NCBI GenBank assembly: GCA_045633005.1
Contig: JAZQXT010000056.1
Coordinates: 1-12,362, forward strand
Direction: 5' to 3'
From: CAG-390 sp045633005
GTDB lineage: Bacteria; Bacillota; Clostridia; Oscillospirales; CAG-272
DNA length: 12,362 nucleotides
Shown: positions 1 to 5,768 of the stretch, piece after piece
Layout: each line of letters begins with the position of its first letter
Numbering within the stretch: the first letter of the stretch is position 1
The notes under the pieces: generated by a model
The model's database searches: none
Told to the model about the DNA's origin: nothing
The model's input: only the letters and a program-made list of their open reading frames with translations
Position numbers and translations under genes: made by a program

Positions 1-57
1 ACATTCATCACAGCCAAAGCACACGGCGAGAGTCCGAAAGGGAAAGTCTGGTTCTAA
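1..57 (+). CDS. possible 3' end of an unidentified gene (partial)
   Basis: Frame 1 is open from the window edge to a TAA at 55-57 and reads TFITAKAHGESPKGKVWF. Its codons (ATC, GCC, GGC, GAG, GTC, TTC) match the usage of the certain genes in this window. A perfect 11-bp hairpin begins eight bases after the stop, as expected at a gene end, and the next gene (351-794) converges on it. The product cannot be identified from 18 residues. Frame 2 is also open, to 190, but that frame runs through the palindromes and is more likely an accident. The call rests on codon use and context only. Confidence 0.35.
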   Translation, partial: TFITAKAHGESPKGKVWF

Positions 58-189
58 CATCAAGCGCAAAAATTCTGCGGAATTTTTGCGAGATCCACTT
101 GCCGCGTCGCAGAACAATGCGCCGCGCCTGCGGGATGACGCAGAAAAAACGCCAAAGGCGTTTTTGGTGCAAAGTGCAAAGTTGAGGTA
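58..189. repeat. hairpin-array locus A, distal part
   Basis: Non-coding stretch holding two perfect hairpins: 65-75 with 80-90 (11 bp, loop TGCG) and 145-153 with 157-165 (9 bp, loop AAA). The sequence between them (about 91-140) is GC-rich, has no clear stem, and resembles nothing else in this window. In the orientation of loci B and C this is the part downstream of the conserved GCTTTTTGC hairpin. Here the following tail reads TACCTCAAC rather than the TACCTTCAT of loci B and C, and no CATCATT spacer follows. Confidence 0.6.
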
Positions 190-211
190 GCTTTTTGCTT
201 TCGCAAAAAGC
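190..211 (-). repeat. constant core hairpin of locus A
   Basis: Perfect 9-bp hairpin, GCTTTTTGC (190-198) with GCAAAAAGC (203-211), loop TTTC. The same stem recurs at 7385-7405 and 12171-12191. In all three loci it sits next to the terminator hairpin, on the side away from AAGGAAAAAAG. Locus A is inverted relative to the other two. It is the only stem whose sequence is the same in all three arrays. Confidence 0.75.
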
Positions 212-217
212 ATAAAT

Positions 218-253
218 AAAAGCGGAAGAAACGCGCGTTTCTTCCGCTTTTTT
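218..253. terminator. strong bidirectional intrinsic terminator (locus A core)
   Basis: Perfect 15-bp stem, 218-232 with 237-251, loop GCGC. A T run reaches 253 on the plus strand, and on the minus strand the stem is followed by TTTTATTTATG. It can end transcription of the minus-strand gene at 351-794 and of anything arriving from the left. The flank CCTTAAC (254-260) is the complement of the GTTAAGG that precedes the equivalent hairpin in locus C. Confidence 0.85.
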
Positions 254-260
254 CCTTAAC

Positions 261-353
261 ATTTTGCGAAGCAAAATATTTCACATTTCGCGTAGCGAAA
301 TATTTCACACGCCGCAGGCGTATTTCACTGTAAAAACGGCTCTGCCGTTTTTA
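261..353. repeat. palindrome array of locus A with constant ATTTCAC spacer
   Basis: Four perfect hairpins follow one another: 261-267/271-277 (loop GAA), 285-291/295-301 (loop GTA), 309-313/317-321 (loop GCA) and 331-340/344-353 (loop TCT). The first three are each followed by ATTTCAC, its first bases overlapping the end of the stem, so the constant part is the spacer and the variable part is the stem. The last hairpin contains the stop codon of the minus-strand gene (351-353). The 261-277 hairpin is identical to 12201-12217 in locus C. Confidence 0.8.
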
Positions 354-794
354 CTTCTTCTTCGGCATTACCGCAACGACTACGACGATAATGACCGCAA
401 CGACGGCTACGGCGATTATCGCGGCAATAATGCCCATCGAGCCGCCCTCGCCGTCCGCCATAGTGGTGTCGGGCGCGGTCGTGGAGGGGACGGTCGTAGA
501 GGGCGCGCTCGTGCCGTCGGGGCGCGTACCCTCGACCACTCCGTCACCGTCGCGGTCGCCGTCATCCTCGCCGACGTGTCCCGCGCCGCCGCCCGTACCG
601 TCAACTACGTCCTCTATCGCGCCCGTAACGTCGTCAACGACGCTATCAACGGCACCCGTTACGTCTCCGATAACGCCGCCATTACCCGTTCCCGAAGCAA
701 AAGCCGTAAGCGACAGGGCGCAAAACGTAGTGCCGAGCGTCAGCGCCGCAAGTAAAATAACCGCGATAGCGGTAGTAAACGATGTTTTTCTCAT
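351..794 (-). CDS. small exported membrane-anchored protein, acidic and S/T-rich
   Basis: A 147-residue protein of unknown function. I chose the ATG at 794 because the Shine-Dalgarno sequence AAAGGAAG lies just before it; an in-frame ATG at 827 would place that site inside the gene. Seen: a signal peptide (about residues 1-33, ending ALSLTAFA), a segment with two similar units (VTGAVDSVVDD and VTGAIEDVVDG), an acidic stretch rich in Asp and Gly, a Ser/Thr/Pro linker (APSTTVPSTTAPDTT), and a C-terminal hydrophobic segment of about 25 residues ending PKKK. This predicts export with a single membrane anchor and most of the chain outside. No catalytic motif or LPxTG is visible. It diverges from the rpmG operon, and its linker resembles the one in SecE. 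The stop codon lies inside a hairpin of locus A. I see no convincing minus-strand promoter. Confidence 0.7.
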   Translation of the reverse strand: MRKTSFTTAIAVILLAALTLGTTFCALSLTAFASGTGNGGVIGDVTGAVDSVVDDVTGAIEDVVDGTGGGAGHVGEDDGDRDGDGVVEGTRPDGTSAPSTTVPSTTAPDTTMADGEGGSMGIIAAIIAVAVVAVIIVVVVAVMPKKK

Positions 795-916
795 TTTCTT
801 CCTTTTATATCCTTTCATTTGCCGCAAGCGCGGCTCTTTCGTGACTTATTTTACTCAAAACGCCCCAAAATATACGCGTCGGCGGAATTTGCGACCATAT
901 TTTTTCAAAAAAATAC

Positions 917-945
917 TTGACAAGCCCTCCTTTACGGTGTATAAT
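917..945 (+). promoter_or_regulatory. sigma-A promoter of the rpmG-secE-nusG-rplK-rplA operon
   Basis: Perfect consensus: TTGACA at 917-922 and TATAAT at 940-945 with a 17-nt spacer. Transcription should start near 952, giving a leader of about 130 nt. AAGCCCTC (922-929) and GAGGGCTT (963-970) form an inverted repeat around the -10 box. Confidence 0.9.
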
Positions 946-951
946 AATTCT

Positions 952-1083
952 ACCTCTGCTGAGAGGGCTTTTTTTCGCGCGCTTTTTGCGAAAAATGCGA
1001 TACACCACAGTCGCCCCCCAAGGCTCTGAGGGAGGTACGTCGGCGGATATCCGCCAAATAACTAAAAACAGGAGGTACCACTA
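952..1083 (+). promoter_or_regulatory. 5' leader of the rpmG operon
   Basis: The leader starts with a small hairpin (953-957 with 962-966) followed by a run of seven T (969-975). Further on is a perfect 14-base palindrome, GGCGGATATCCGCC (1042-1055). It ends with an AGGAGG ribosome-binding site at 1070-1075, eight bases before the rpmG ATG. A leader this long may be regulatory, but I recognise no known riboswitch or ribosomal-protein binding site. Confidence 0.4.
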
Positions 1084-1245
1084 ATGGCTAACGAACAAAG
1101 AGTCAAGGTTACTCTCGCCTGCACCGAATGCAAGCAGAGAAACTACGACACAAAGAAGAACAAAAAGAACACGCCCGACAGACTTGAGCTCAGCAAGTAC
1201 TGCAAGTTCTGCCGCAAGCACACTGTTCACAGAGAAACCAAGTGA
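1084..1245 (+). CDS. rpmG: 50S ribosomal protein L33
   Basis: A 53-residue protein beginning MANEQRVKVTLACTEC. It is a zinc-ribbon L33 with two CxxC pairs (C13/C16 and C40/C43), the zinc-binding form; the alternative family form lacks these cysteines. L33 binds 23S rRNA near the E site of the large subunit. The length is normal for the family. A strong AGGAGG lies eight bases upstream of the ATG. rpmG directly before secE and nusG is a classic Firmicutes arrangement. Its TGA (1243-1245) overlaps an upstream ATG of the secE frame, so the two genes are probably translationally coupled. Confidence 0.95.
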   Translation: MANEQRVKVTLACTECKQRNYDTKKNKKNTPDRLELSKYCKFCRKHTVHRETK

Positions 1246-1256
1246 TGGAGGGAATT

Positions 1257-1775
1257 ATGACATCAGTTAAATTTTCAAAGCTCTTCACTGTCCTTACGGC
1301 AGTCGCACTGATGCTCACGCTCCTGACCACCGCGATCTATGCAACCGATGCTGACGTTACTACGGCAGCAACCGAAACCACCGTAGCCGACACCACCGTG
1401 GCAGATACCACCGTGGCTGACACTACCGCGGCTTCCACTACCGCTGCAAGCACCACCGCCCCCTCTACTACGGCGGGCGACTCTACGGAGAATGCAGGAC
1501 CCAACTGGGACCTTATCATCACCCTTTGCGTGCTTGGAGTTGCAATAGTTGCTCTTCTGGTTGTTTACTTCGCAGTGCCCCGTTTCCGCGCGTGGACTAA
1601 CAAGAAGTGCCGCGAGATCAAGAGTGAGCTCAAAAACGTAACTTGGTCGCCTTGGCGCGACGTTAAGCGCAACACCGTTCTCGTTATCATCATCGTCGCC
1701 GCTGCAGCTGCCGCTATCGGTCTGCTCGACTTCGTATTCGCTAAGTCGATAAGCGCGCTCTCGTCTCTCTTTTAA
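1257..1775 (+). CDS. secE: preprotein translocase subunit SecE with an exported Thr-rich N-terminal extension
   Basis: SecE clamps SecY in the SecYEG protein-conducting channel. The C-terminal half is canonical: residues about 116-172 carry the amphipathic helix and motif SELKNVTWSPWRDVKRNT, then the membrane helix. The N-terminal half is unusual. Residues about 9-29 are hydrophobic like a signal peptide. Residues 30-80 are Thr/Ala-rich, with VADTT three times then AASTTAASTTAPSTT, and residues about 84-107 form a second membrane helix. Typical Firmicutes SecE has about 60 residues and one helix; this has 172 and three hydrophobic segments, like the three-helix enterobacterial topology but with a mucin-like outer loop. 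I chose the ATG at 1257 because GGAGG (1247-1251) lies five bases before it; in-frame starts at 1242 and 1245 lack this. Whether the first helix is cleaved is unknown. Confidence 0.9.
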   Translation: MTSVKFSKLFTVLTAVALMLTLLTTAIYATDADVTTAATETTVADTTVADTTVADTTAASTTAASTTAPSTTAGDSTENAGPNWDLIITLCVLGVAIVALLVVYFAVPRFRAWTNKKCREIKSELKNVTWSPWRDVKRNTVLVIIIVAAAAAAIGLLDFVFAKSISALSSLF

Positions 1776-1788
1776 TCAATAGGACGTA

Positions 1789-2328
1789 ATGAGTGATATA
1801 AACGATATGAACGTTGGAATACGCTGGTATGTGGTGCATACGTATTCCGGTTATGAAAACAAGGTCATGGACAGCATCCGCAAGATCGTTGAAAACCGCG
1901 GACTCGGAGATCTCATCTTCGACATAAAAGTCCCCGTTGAAATGGTCGAGGAGAAAAAAGGTGACGTGACCAAGGTTGTCGAGTACAAGATCTTCCCCGG
2001 CTACGTTCTCGTCAAGATGATAATGACGGACGAAAGCTGGCACGTGGTAAGAAATATCACGGGTGTTACGGGCTTCGTCGGCCCCGGCTCGCGCCCCACG
2101 CCTCTTACTGAAAAAGAGGTCGAGGATCTTATGATCGAAGAAAAGAAAGAGGTTCGTCTCGCATTCAACGTCGGAGACGAGGTAACCATAACCGACGGAC
2201 TGTTTAACGGATATTCCGGTACGGTACAGTCGGTATCAGACGACAAAAAGAAGATCACGGTTTTGGTCAAGCGTGGCCGCCGCGATATACCGGTAGAGCT
2301 TGACGTTGAGCACGTAAAATCGGTATAA
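1789..2328 (+). CDS. nusG: transcription termination/antitermination protein NusG
   Basis: A 179-residue NusG of normal length. The NGN domain spans about residues 11-110, with WYVVHTYSGYENKV at its start, FPGYVLVKM at 69-77 and TGFVGPG at 94-100. The C-terminal KOW domain (about 125-179) contains VGDEVTITDGLFNGYSGTV. NusG binds the RNA polymerase clamp and affects pausing, Rho-dependent termination and coupling with ribosomal protein S10. It starts 13 bases after secE with only a weak Shine-Dalgarno (AGGACG), so coupling to secE translation is likely. secE-nusG-rplK-rplA is the usual bacterial order. Confidence 0.97.
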   Translation: MSDINDMNVGIRWYVVHTYSGYENKVMDSIRKIVENRGLGDLIFDIKVPVEMVEEKKGDVTKVVEYKIFPGYVLVKMIMTDESWHVVRNITGVTGFVGPGSRPTPLTEKEVEDLMIEEKKEVRLAFNVGDEVTITDGLFNGYSGTVQSVSDDKKKITVLVKRGRRDIPVELDVEHVKSV

Positions 2329-2392
2329 ATTAAGTGGGAGGAAGAAAAATTCTTAATTCTTCCGCCAAAAACCACATGGAGGTATTTTTAAA
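2329..2392 (+). promoter_or_regulatory. nusG-rplK intergenic leader with hairpin and ribosome-binding site
   Basis: A 7-bp hairpin (2340-2346 with 2357-2363) is followed by GGAGG at 2378-2382, ten bases before the rplK start. In other bacteria ribosomal protein L1 represses its operon by binding the leader upstream of rplK. This position fits such a site, but I cannot confirm the L1 recognition motif. No promoter is evident, so rplK probably depends on the rpmG promoter. Confidence 0.35.
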
Positions 2393-2818
2393 ATGGCAAA
2401 GAAAGTTTTAGGCTATATCAAGCTTCAGCTTCCCGCCGGCAAAGCAACCCCCCAGCCCCCCGTAGGTCCTGCCCTCGGTCAGTACGGCGTTGCTATTCCG
2501 GTATTCACTAAGGAGTTCAACGAAAGAACTAAAAACGACATCGGTCTTATCATCCCCGTAGTTATCACGGTATATGCTGACCGTTCCTTCACCTTTATTA
2601 CCAAGACTCCCCCCGCTCCCGTTCTTATCCTTAAGGCGTGCGGAATCGAAAAGGGTTCTGACAAGCCCAACAAGAACAAGGTCGCTAAGCTCACCCGTGA
2701 GCAGTGCAGAAAGATCGCTGAGACCAAGATGCCCGACCTCAACGCGGCTAACATCGACACCGCTATGAGCATGATCGCCGGTACTGCCCGCTCTATGGGT
2801 ATCACCGTAGAAGACTAA
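2393..2818 (+). CDS. rplK: 50S ribosomal protein L11
   Basis: A 141-residue L11, the standard length. The proline-rich N-terminal domain shows LPAGKATPQPPVGPALGQYG (residues 13-32), and the C-terminal rRNA-binding domain shows NKNKVAKLTREQCRKIAETK and ends GTARSMGITVED. L11 binds the GTPase-associated centre of 23S rRNA and is the target region of thiostrepton and the sensor for RelA-type proteins. The stretch after GPALGQ reads YGVAIPVF, whereas most homologues have something close to HGVNIMEF; this is a local departure in an otherwise typical protein. It is followed 15 bases later by rplA. Confidence 0.97.
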   Translation: MAKKVLGYIKLQLPAGKATPQPPVGPALGQYGVAIPVFTKEFNERTKNDIGLIIPVVITVYADRSFTFITKTPPAPVLILKACGIEKGSDKPNKNKVAKLTREQCRKIAETKMPDLNAANIDTAMSMIAGTARSMGITVED

Positions 2819-2833
2819 TGGGAGGTACTAACA

Positions 2834-3529
2834 ATGGCTAAGATTGGAAAGAAATATGCTGACAGCGTAAAGCTGTTCGACAGAAGCAAGCAGTACGACA
2901 CCGCAGAGGCTCTTGCCCTCGTTTGCCAGACTGCAAAGGCTAAGTTCGACGAGACCGTCGAGATCCACATCCGTCTGGGCGTTGACTCCCGTCACGCTGA
3001 CCAGCAGGTTCGTGGTGCAGTTGTTCTGCCCCACGGTACCGGTAAGAAGGTAAAGACCCTCGTATTCGCAAAGGACGACAAGGTTCAGGCTGCTCTTGAT
3101 GCAGGTTCCGAGTACGCAGGCGGTATGGAGTACGTTGAGAAGATCACCAAGGAAAACTGGTTCGACTTCGACGTAGTTATCGCTACCCCCGACATGATGG
3201 GCGTTATCGGTCGTCTCGGTAAGGTGCTCGGTCCTAAGGGACTTATGCCCTCCCCCAAGAACGGTACCGTTACCCCCGACGTTGCCCGTGGAGTTACCGA
3301 GGCTAAGGCAGGTAAGATCGAGTACAGACTTGATAAGACCAACATCATCCACTGCCCCATCGGTAAGGTTTCCTTCGGTGCAGAGAAGCTTCAGGACAAC
3401 TTTGACGCTCTCGTTGGTGCAGTTATCAAGGCTAAGCCCGCTGCTTCCAAGGGTCAGTACATCAAGAGCTGCGTGATCGCCGCTACGATGGGCCCTGGCG
3501 TTAAGATCAACCAGGCTAAGCTTGGCTAA
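2834..3529 (+). CDS. rplA: 50S ribosomal protein L1
   Basis: A 231-residue L1 of normal length, beginning MAKIGKKYADSVKLFDRSK. The signature GRLGKVLGPKGLMPSPKNGT and the following TPDVARGV region are intact. L1 binds the mobile L1 stalk of 23S rRNA, helps release deacylated tRNA from the E site, and in many bacteria represses its own operon. GGAGG (2821-2825) lies eight bases before the ATG. A strong terminator follows directly, so rplJ, rplL and rpoBC, which often come next, are not at this site. Confidence 0.97.
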   Translation: MAKIGKKYADSVKLFDRSKQYDTAEALALVCQTAKAKFDETVEIHIRLGVDSRHADQQVRGAVVLPHGTGKKVKTLVFAKDDKVQAALDAGSEYAGGMEYVEKITKENWFDFDVVIATPDMMGVIGRLGKVLGPKGLMPSPKNGTVTPDVARGVTEAKAGKIEYRLDKTNIIHCPIGKVSFGAEKLQDNFDALVGAVIKAKPAASKGQYIKSCVIAATMGPGVKINQAKLG

Positions 3530-3538
3530 TTAAGCTAT

Positions 3539-3570
3539 AAAAAGGTTCTTGGTTTTCCAAGAACCTTTTT
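3539..3570 (+). terminator. intrinsic terminator of the rplK-rplA operon
   Basis: Perfect 14-bp stem, 3539-3552 with 3557-3570, loop TTTT, ending in a run of five T. It is symmetrical enough to act on both strands. It sits ten bases after the rplA stop. Confidence 0.92.
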
Positions 3571-3576
3571 CAATTA

Positions 3577-3605
3577 TTGACACGCGCGGGAAAAAATGCT
3601 ATAAT
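3577..3605 (+). promoter_or_regulatory. sigma-A promoter of the 3658 surface-protein gene
   Basis: TTGACA at 3577-3582 and TATAAT at 3600-3605 with a 17-nt spacer, a perfect consensus. It begins only seven bases after the preceding terminator, so the gene is an independent transcription unit. Confidence 0.88.
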
Positions 3606-3657
3606 GAATATAGTTAATATAGCGATCGGGCTAATTTTCCACGAAAGGATGATCACC

Positions 3658-4485
3658 ATGAAAAAATTTATTACACTTTTCCTCTCCGCTATAATGCTCC
3701 TCTCGCTTATGGCAGGCTTTAGCGCAGTTGCGGCAGAAAAGGAGAACGTTCTCCTTTGCACCGACGACGAGGGCTTTGCAGAGTCGGGAATGAACGTCGC
3801 CAAGTGGCAGCAGGCAGGCTCGGGCAACGTATTCTACTACGACTACCACGCCGCAGTTGCCGCAGGCAAGACCCTTATCGCAGGCAACGACCCCGGTGAA
3901 GCATACAAGCTCCGCCTTCCCAAGTACTCGGGCTCGGGCACTGCATCCATGTGCGACGGCGTAAAGAACGAGGGCGGCGCATCGCACTCCTTCGACAAGG
4001 GCAGCCTTACCATGGGCGAAAAGACCTACGACCACGCATTCGGCTACTGCTTCAAGCAAGCCGTTACCGTTGACGAGTTTGCGTTCTACGCATCCGCCAA
4101 GAACAGCGAGAAGCCCGCGCTCATCACGGGCGTTGACGTTTACGGCGGCAAGCGCGGCGCAGACGGCACGGTCGAGTACACTCTCCTTTGGTCATCGGGC
4201 GACGCCAACATCCAGAACACCAAGACCGCAGACGGCGCGGCATACGCCACGGGCAAGTTTAACGCCGTTACCATCGAGTACGTGCGCTTTGCCGTAACCA
4301 CCGACCTTGCCGAGGGCAGCAGCTCCTACAGACCCTACGAGTGCGAGCTTTTCGCAGCCGAGGGCGGCGCGGCGGACGGTGATATCCCCAACACCGCCGA
4401 CACCTCTATGACGCTTGCTATCGCGCTTATCGCGCTCATCTCGCTTGGCGGTGCGTTCCTCGCAAGCAGAAAGCAATTTAACTAA
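3658..4485 (+). CDS. secreted C-terminally anchored protein with a discoidin-like domain
   Basis: A 275-residue exported protein. I chose the ATG at 3658 because AAAGG (3644-3648) precedes it by nine bases and the product then starts with a clean signal peptide (residues 1-26, ending FSAVAA). The middle (about 30-235) looks like a beta-sandwich, with SHSFDKGSLTMG, DHAFGYCF, VTVDEFAFYAS and YVRFAVTT. This pattern recalls F5/8 type C (discoidin) carbohydrate-binding domains, but that is inference from the pattern only. The C-terminus carries IPNTAD (243-248), about 20 hydrophobic residues and RKQFN, a layout like an LPxTG sorting signal with the Gly replaced by Ala. A surface protein binding glycans or wall components is the best guess. 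The two following genes share the signal-peptide style and the FN ending. No strong terminator follows. Confidence 0.75.
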   Translation: MKKFITLFLSAIMLLSLMAGFSAVAAEKENVLLCTDDEGFAESGMNVAKWQQAGSGNVFYYDYHAAVAAGKTLIAGNDPGEAYKLRLPKYSGSGTASMCDGVKNEGGASHSFDKGSLTMGEKTYDHAFGYCFKQAVTVDEFAFYASAKNSEKPALITGVDVYGGKRGADGTVEYTLLWSSGDANIQNTKTADGAAYATGKFNAVTIEYVRFAVTTDLAEGSSSYRPYECELFAAEGGAADGDIPNTADTSMTLAIALIALISLGGAFLASRKQFN

Positions 4486-4534
4486 TAAATTCATTCTTTT
4501 AAACAAAAAAGTTTACAAATCTACCAAAAACTTA

Positions 4535-4562
4535 TTGACATTTACCTGATTTTTGCTATAAT
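4535..4562 (+). promoter_or_regulatory. sigma-A promoter of the first paralogue
   Basis: TTGACA at 4535-4540 and TATAAT at 4557-4562 with a 16-nt spacer. A second TATAAT overlaps at 4562-4567. The promoter and leader are nearly the same as those at 5704-5768, so the promoter was included in the tandem duplication. Confidence 0.87.
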
Positions 4563-4600
4563 ATAATTACCAATCTAAATTTATGAAAGGAAACATCAAA

Positions 4601-5605
4601 ATGAAAAAGATTCTTTCTATCGTTCTTGCGCTCACCATGCTCTGCGCTATGCTCATTCCTATGACCATTTCCGCATCTGCTGCAAGCGCAAACACCCTTC
4701 TCTCCTCCTATGCTGATGCTAAGGACGGCGACAAGCTCATCGACCTTCTCTTCGGTCAGAAGAGCGGCGCTTACCAGCCCCACATGTTTGGTAACGGCGA
4801 AGCAAACGTTCACGATGATGCTTGCTACAACACCGCTAACCCCCACATCGACGTAACCAAGGGCGGCGCTACCATGACCATGGTAAACGACGACCTCGAC
4901 GCTGAGGGCGACCAGTGCGGTAACCTCCAGTACGGCGGCAAGATCGACGGCCTCAAGGCTGGTAAGGATGCTGACGGTACTGCCTACAAGTACACCTACG
5001 CTTTCCAGGCTAAGTTCCAGGCTGAGAACTCTGCGAGCAAGCACAGCGGCTTCTACTTCTGCCTCAACGAAAACGTTGCTACCTACACCGATAACCTCGG
5101 CAGAACCATCACCAACATCCCCGGCAGAACCGACGGTCACACCGGTGCTTACGGCTGGTGGGGTCACCCCCTCAAGTCCGACGGTAACACCGAGATGCGT
5201 TACCACGTAATTCTCAAGGACGGCTCCACCATCAAGAACCTTACCAGCTCCCTTTCCGAAGACTTCAAGAACGCTGTTAAGCAGGGCATCGAAAACTGGT
5301 ACGATATCGTTATCGAGATCGACGGCTACAAGATGAACATCTCCTTCAACGGCACTTGGCTCGGTTGGTGGGACTTCACCGAAGTTGCTACTGCAGTTAA
5401 CGGCGACAGCACCGACCTCGCATTCGTAACCAGACTCTTCAACGAGGATATGACCCTCGGTGTAAGAAACGTTTCCATCTACAAGGGTATCGGCATCGAG
5501 ATCCCCAAGACCGGCGACGCTAACACTGCTGTATTCTTCGTAATCATCGCAGTAGTTGCTCTCGGCGGCACCGTTGTTGCTTCCAAGAAGAAGAGCTTCA
5601 ACTAA
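4601..5605 (+). CDS. secreted surface protein, tandem paralogue 1, IPKTGD anchor
   Basis: A 334-residue protein of unknown function. I chose the ATG at 4601, with AAAGGAA upstream; an in-frame ATG at 4583 would place that site within the coding region. A signal peptide spans residues 1-29 (ending ISASAA). The body (30-300) is probably one beta-rich domain. It has clusters of aromatic residues (GAYGWWGHP 182-190, WLGWWDF 253-259) and a run WYDIVIEIDGYKMNISFNG followed later by VRNVSIYKG. These features resemble concanavalin A-like/LamG domains, so sugar binding is plausible, but the family is not identified. The body holds three cysteines (75, 106, 154). The C-terminus has IPKTGD (301-306), about 20 hydrophobic residues and KKKSFN, close to a sortase signal. 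Residues 1-302 align without gaps to the next gene, with about 44 differences. Confidence 0.8.
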   Translation: MKKILSIVLALTMLCAMLIPMTISASAASANTLLSSYADAKDGDKLIDLLFGQKSGAYQPHMFGNGEANVHDDACYNTANPHIDVTKGGATMTMVNDDLDAEGDQCGNLQYGGKIDGLKAGKDADGTAYKYTYAFQAKFQAENSASKHSGFYFCLNENVATYTDNLGRTITNIPGRTDGHTGAYGWWGHPLKSDGNTEMRYHVILKDGSTIKNLTSSLSEDFKNAVKQGIENWYDIVIEIDGYKMNISFNGTWLGWWDFTEVATAVNGDSTDLAFVTRLFNEDMTLGVRNVSIYKGIGIEIPKTGDANTAVFFVIIAVVALGGTVVASKKKSFN

Positions 5606-5623
5606 TATTTAACAAAAATACTT

Positions 5624-5653
5624 AAAGCGGCGGGTTTTCCCGCCGCTTTTTTT
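5624..5653 (+). terminator. intrinsic terminator between the paralogues
   Basis: Perfect 11-bp stem, 5624-5634 with 5639-5649, loop TTTT. The core is GC-rich (GCGGCGGG) and is followed by T to 5653. No equally strong terminator precedes the first paralogue. Confidence 0.92.
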
Positions 5654-5703
5654 CGATAATTACGATTTATTACCGAAAAATTAACAAATCAACCAAAAAG
5701 TTA

Positions 5704-5731
5704 TTGACATTTATTTGATTTTTGTTATAAT
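5704..5731 (+). promoter_or_regulatory. sigma-A promoter of the second paralogue
   Basis: TTGACA at 5704-5709 and TATAAT at 5726-5731 with a 16-nt spacer. It matches the first paralogue's promoter apart from a few bases, and the leader ACCAATCTAA is shared. Confidence 0.88.
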
Positions 5732-5768
5732 ATAATTACCAATCTAATTTTACGAAAGGAACAAAAAG

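Noticed and set aside
2..190. Open reading of frame 2 from the left edge to 190
   Set aside because: It runs straight through two perfect palindromes of the array; frame 1, which stops at 57 just before the first hairpin, fits a gene end better. It cannot be fully excluded without the upstream sequence.
391..1029. Plus-strand open frames of 163 and 212 codons over the minus-strand surface-protein gene
   Set aside because: Low-complexity translations (Pro/Ser/Thr or Arg-rich) of the antisense strand, with no good ribosome-binding site. The minus-strand reading gives a coherent signal peptide, linker and membrane anchor.
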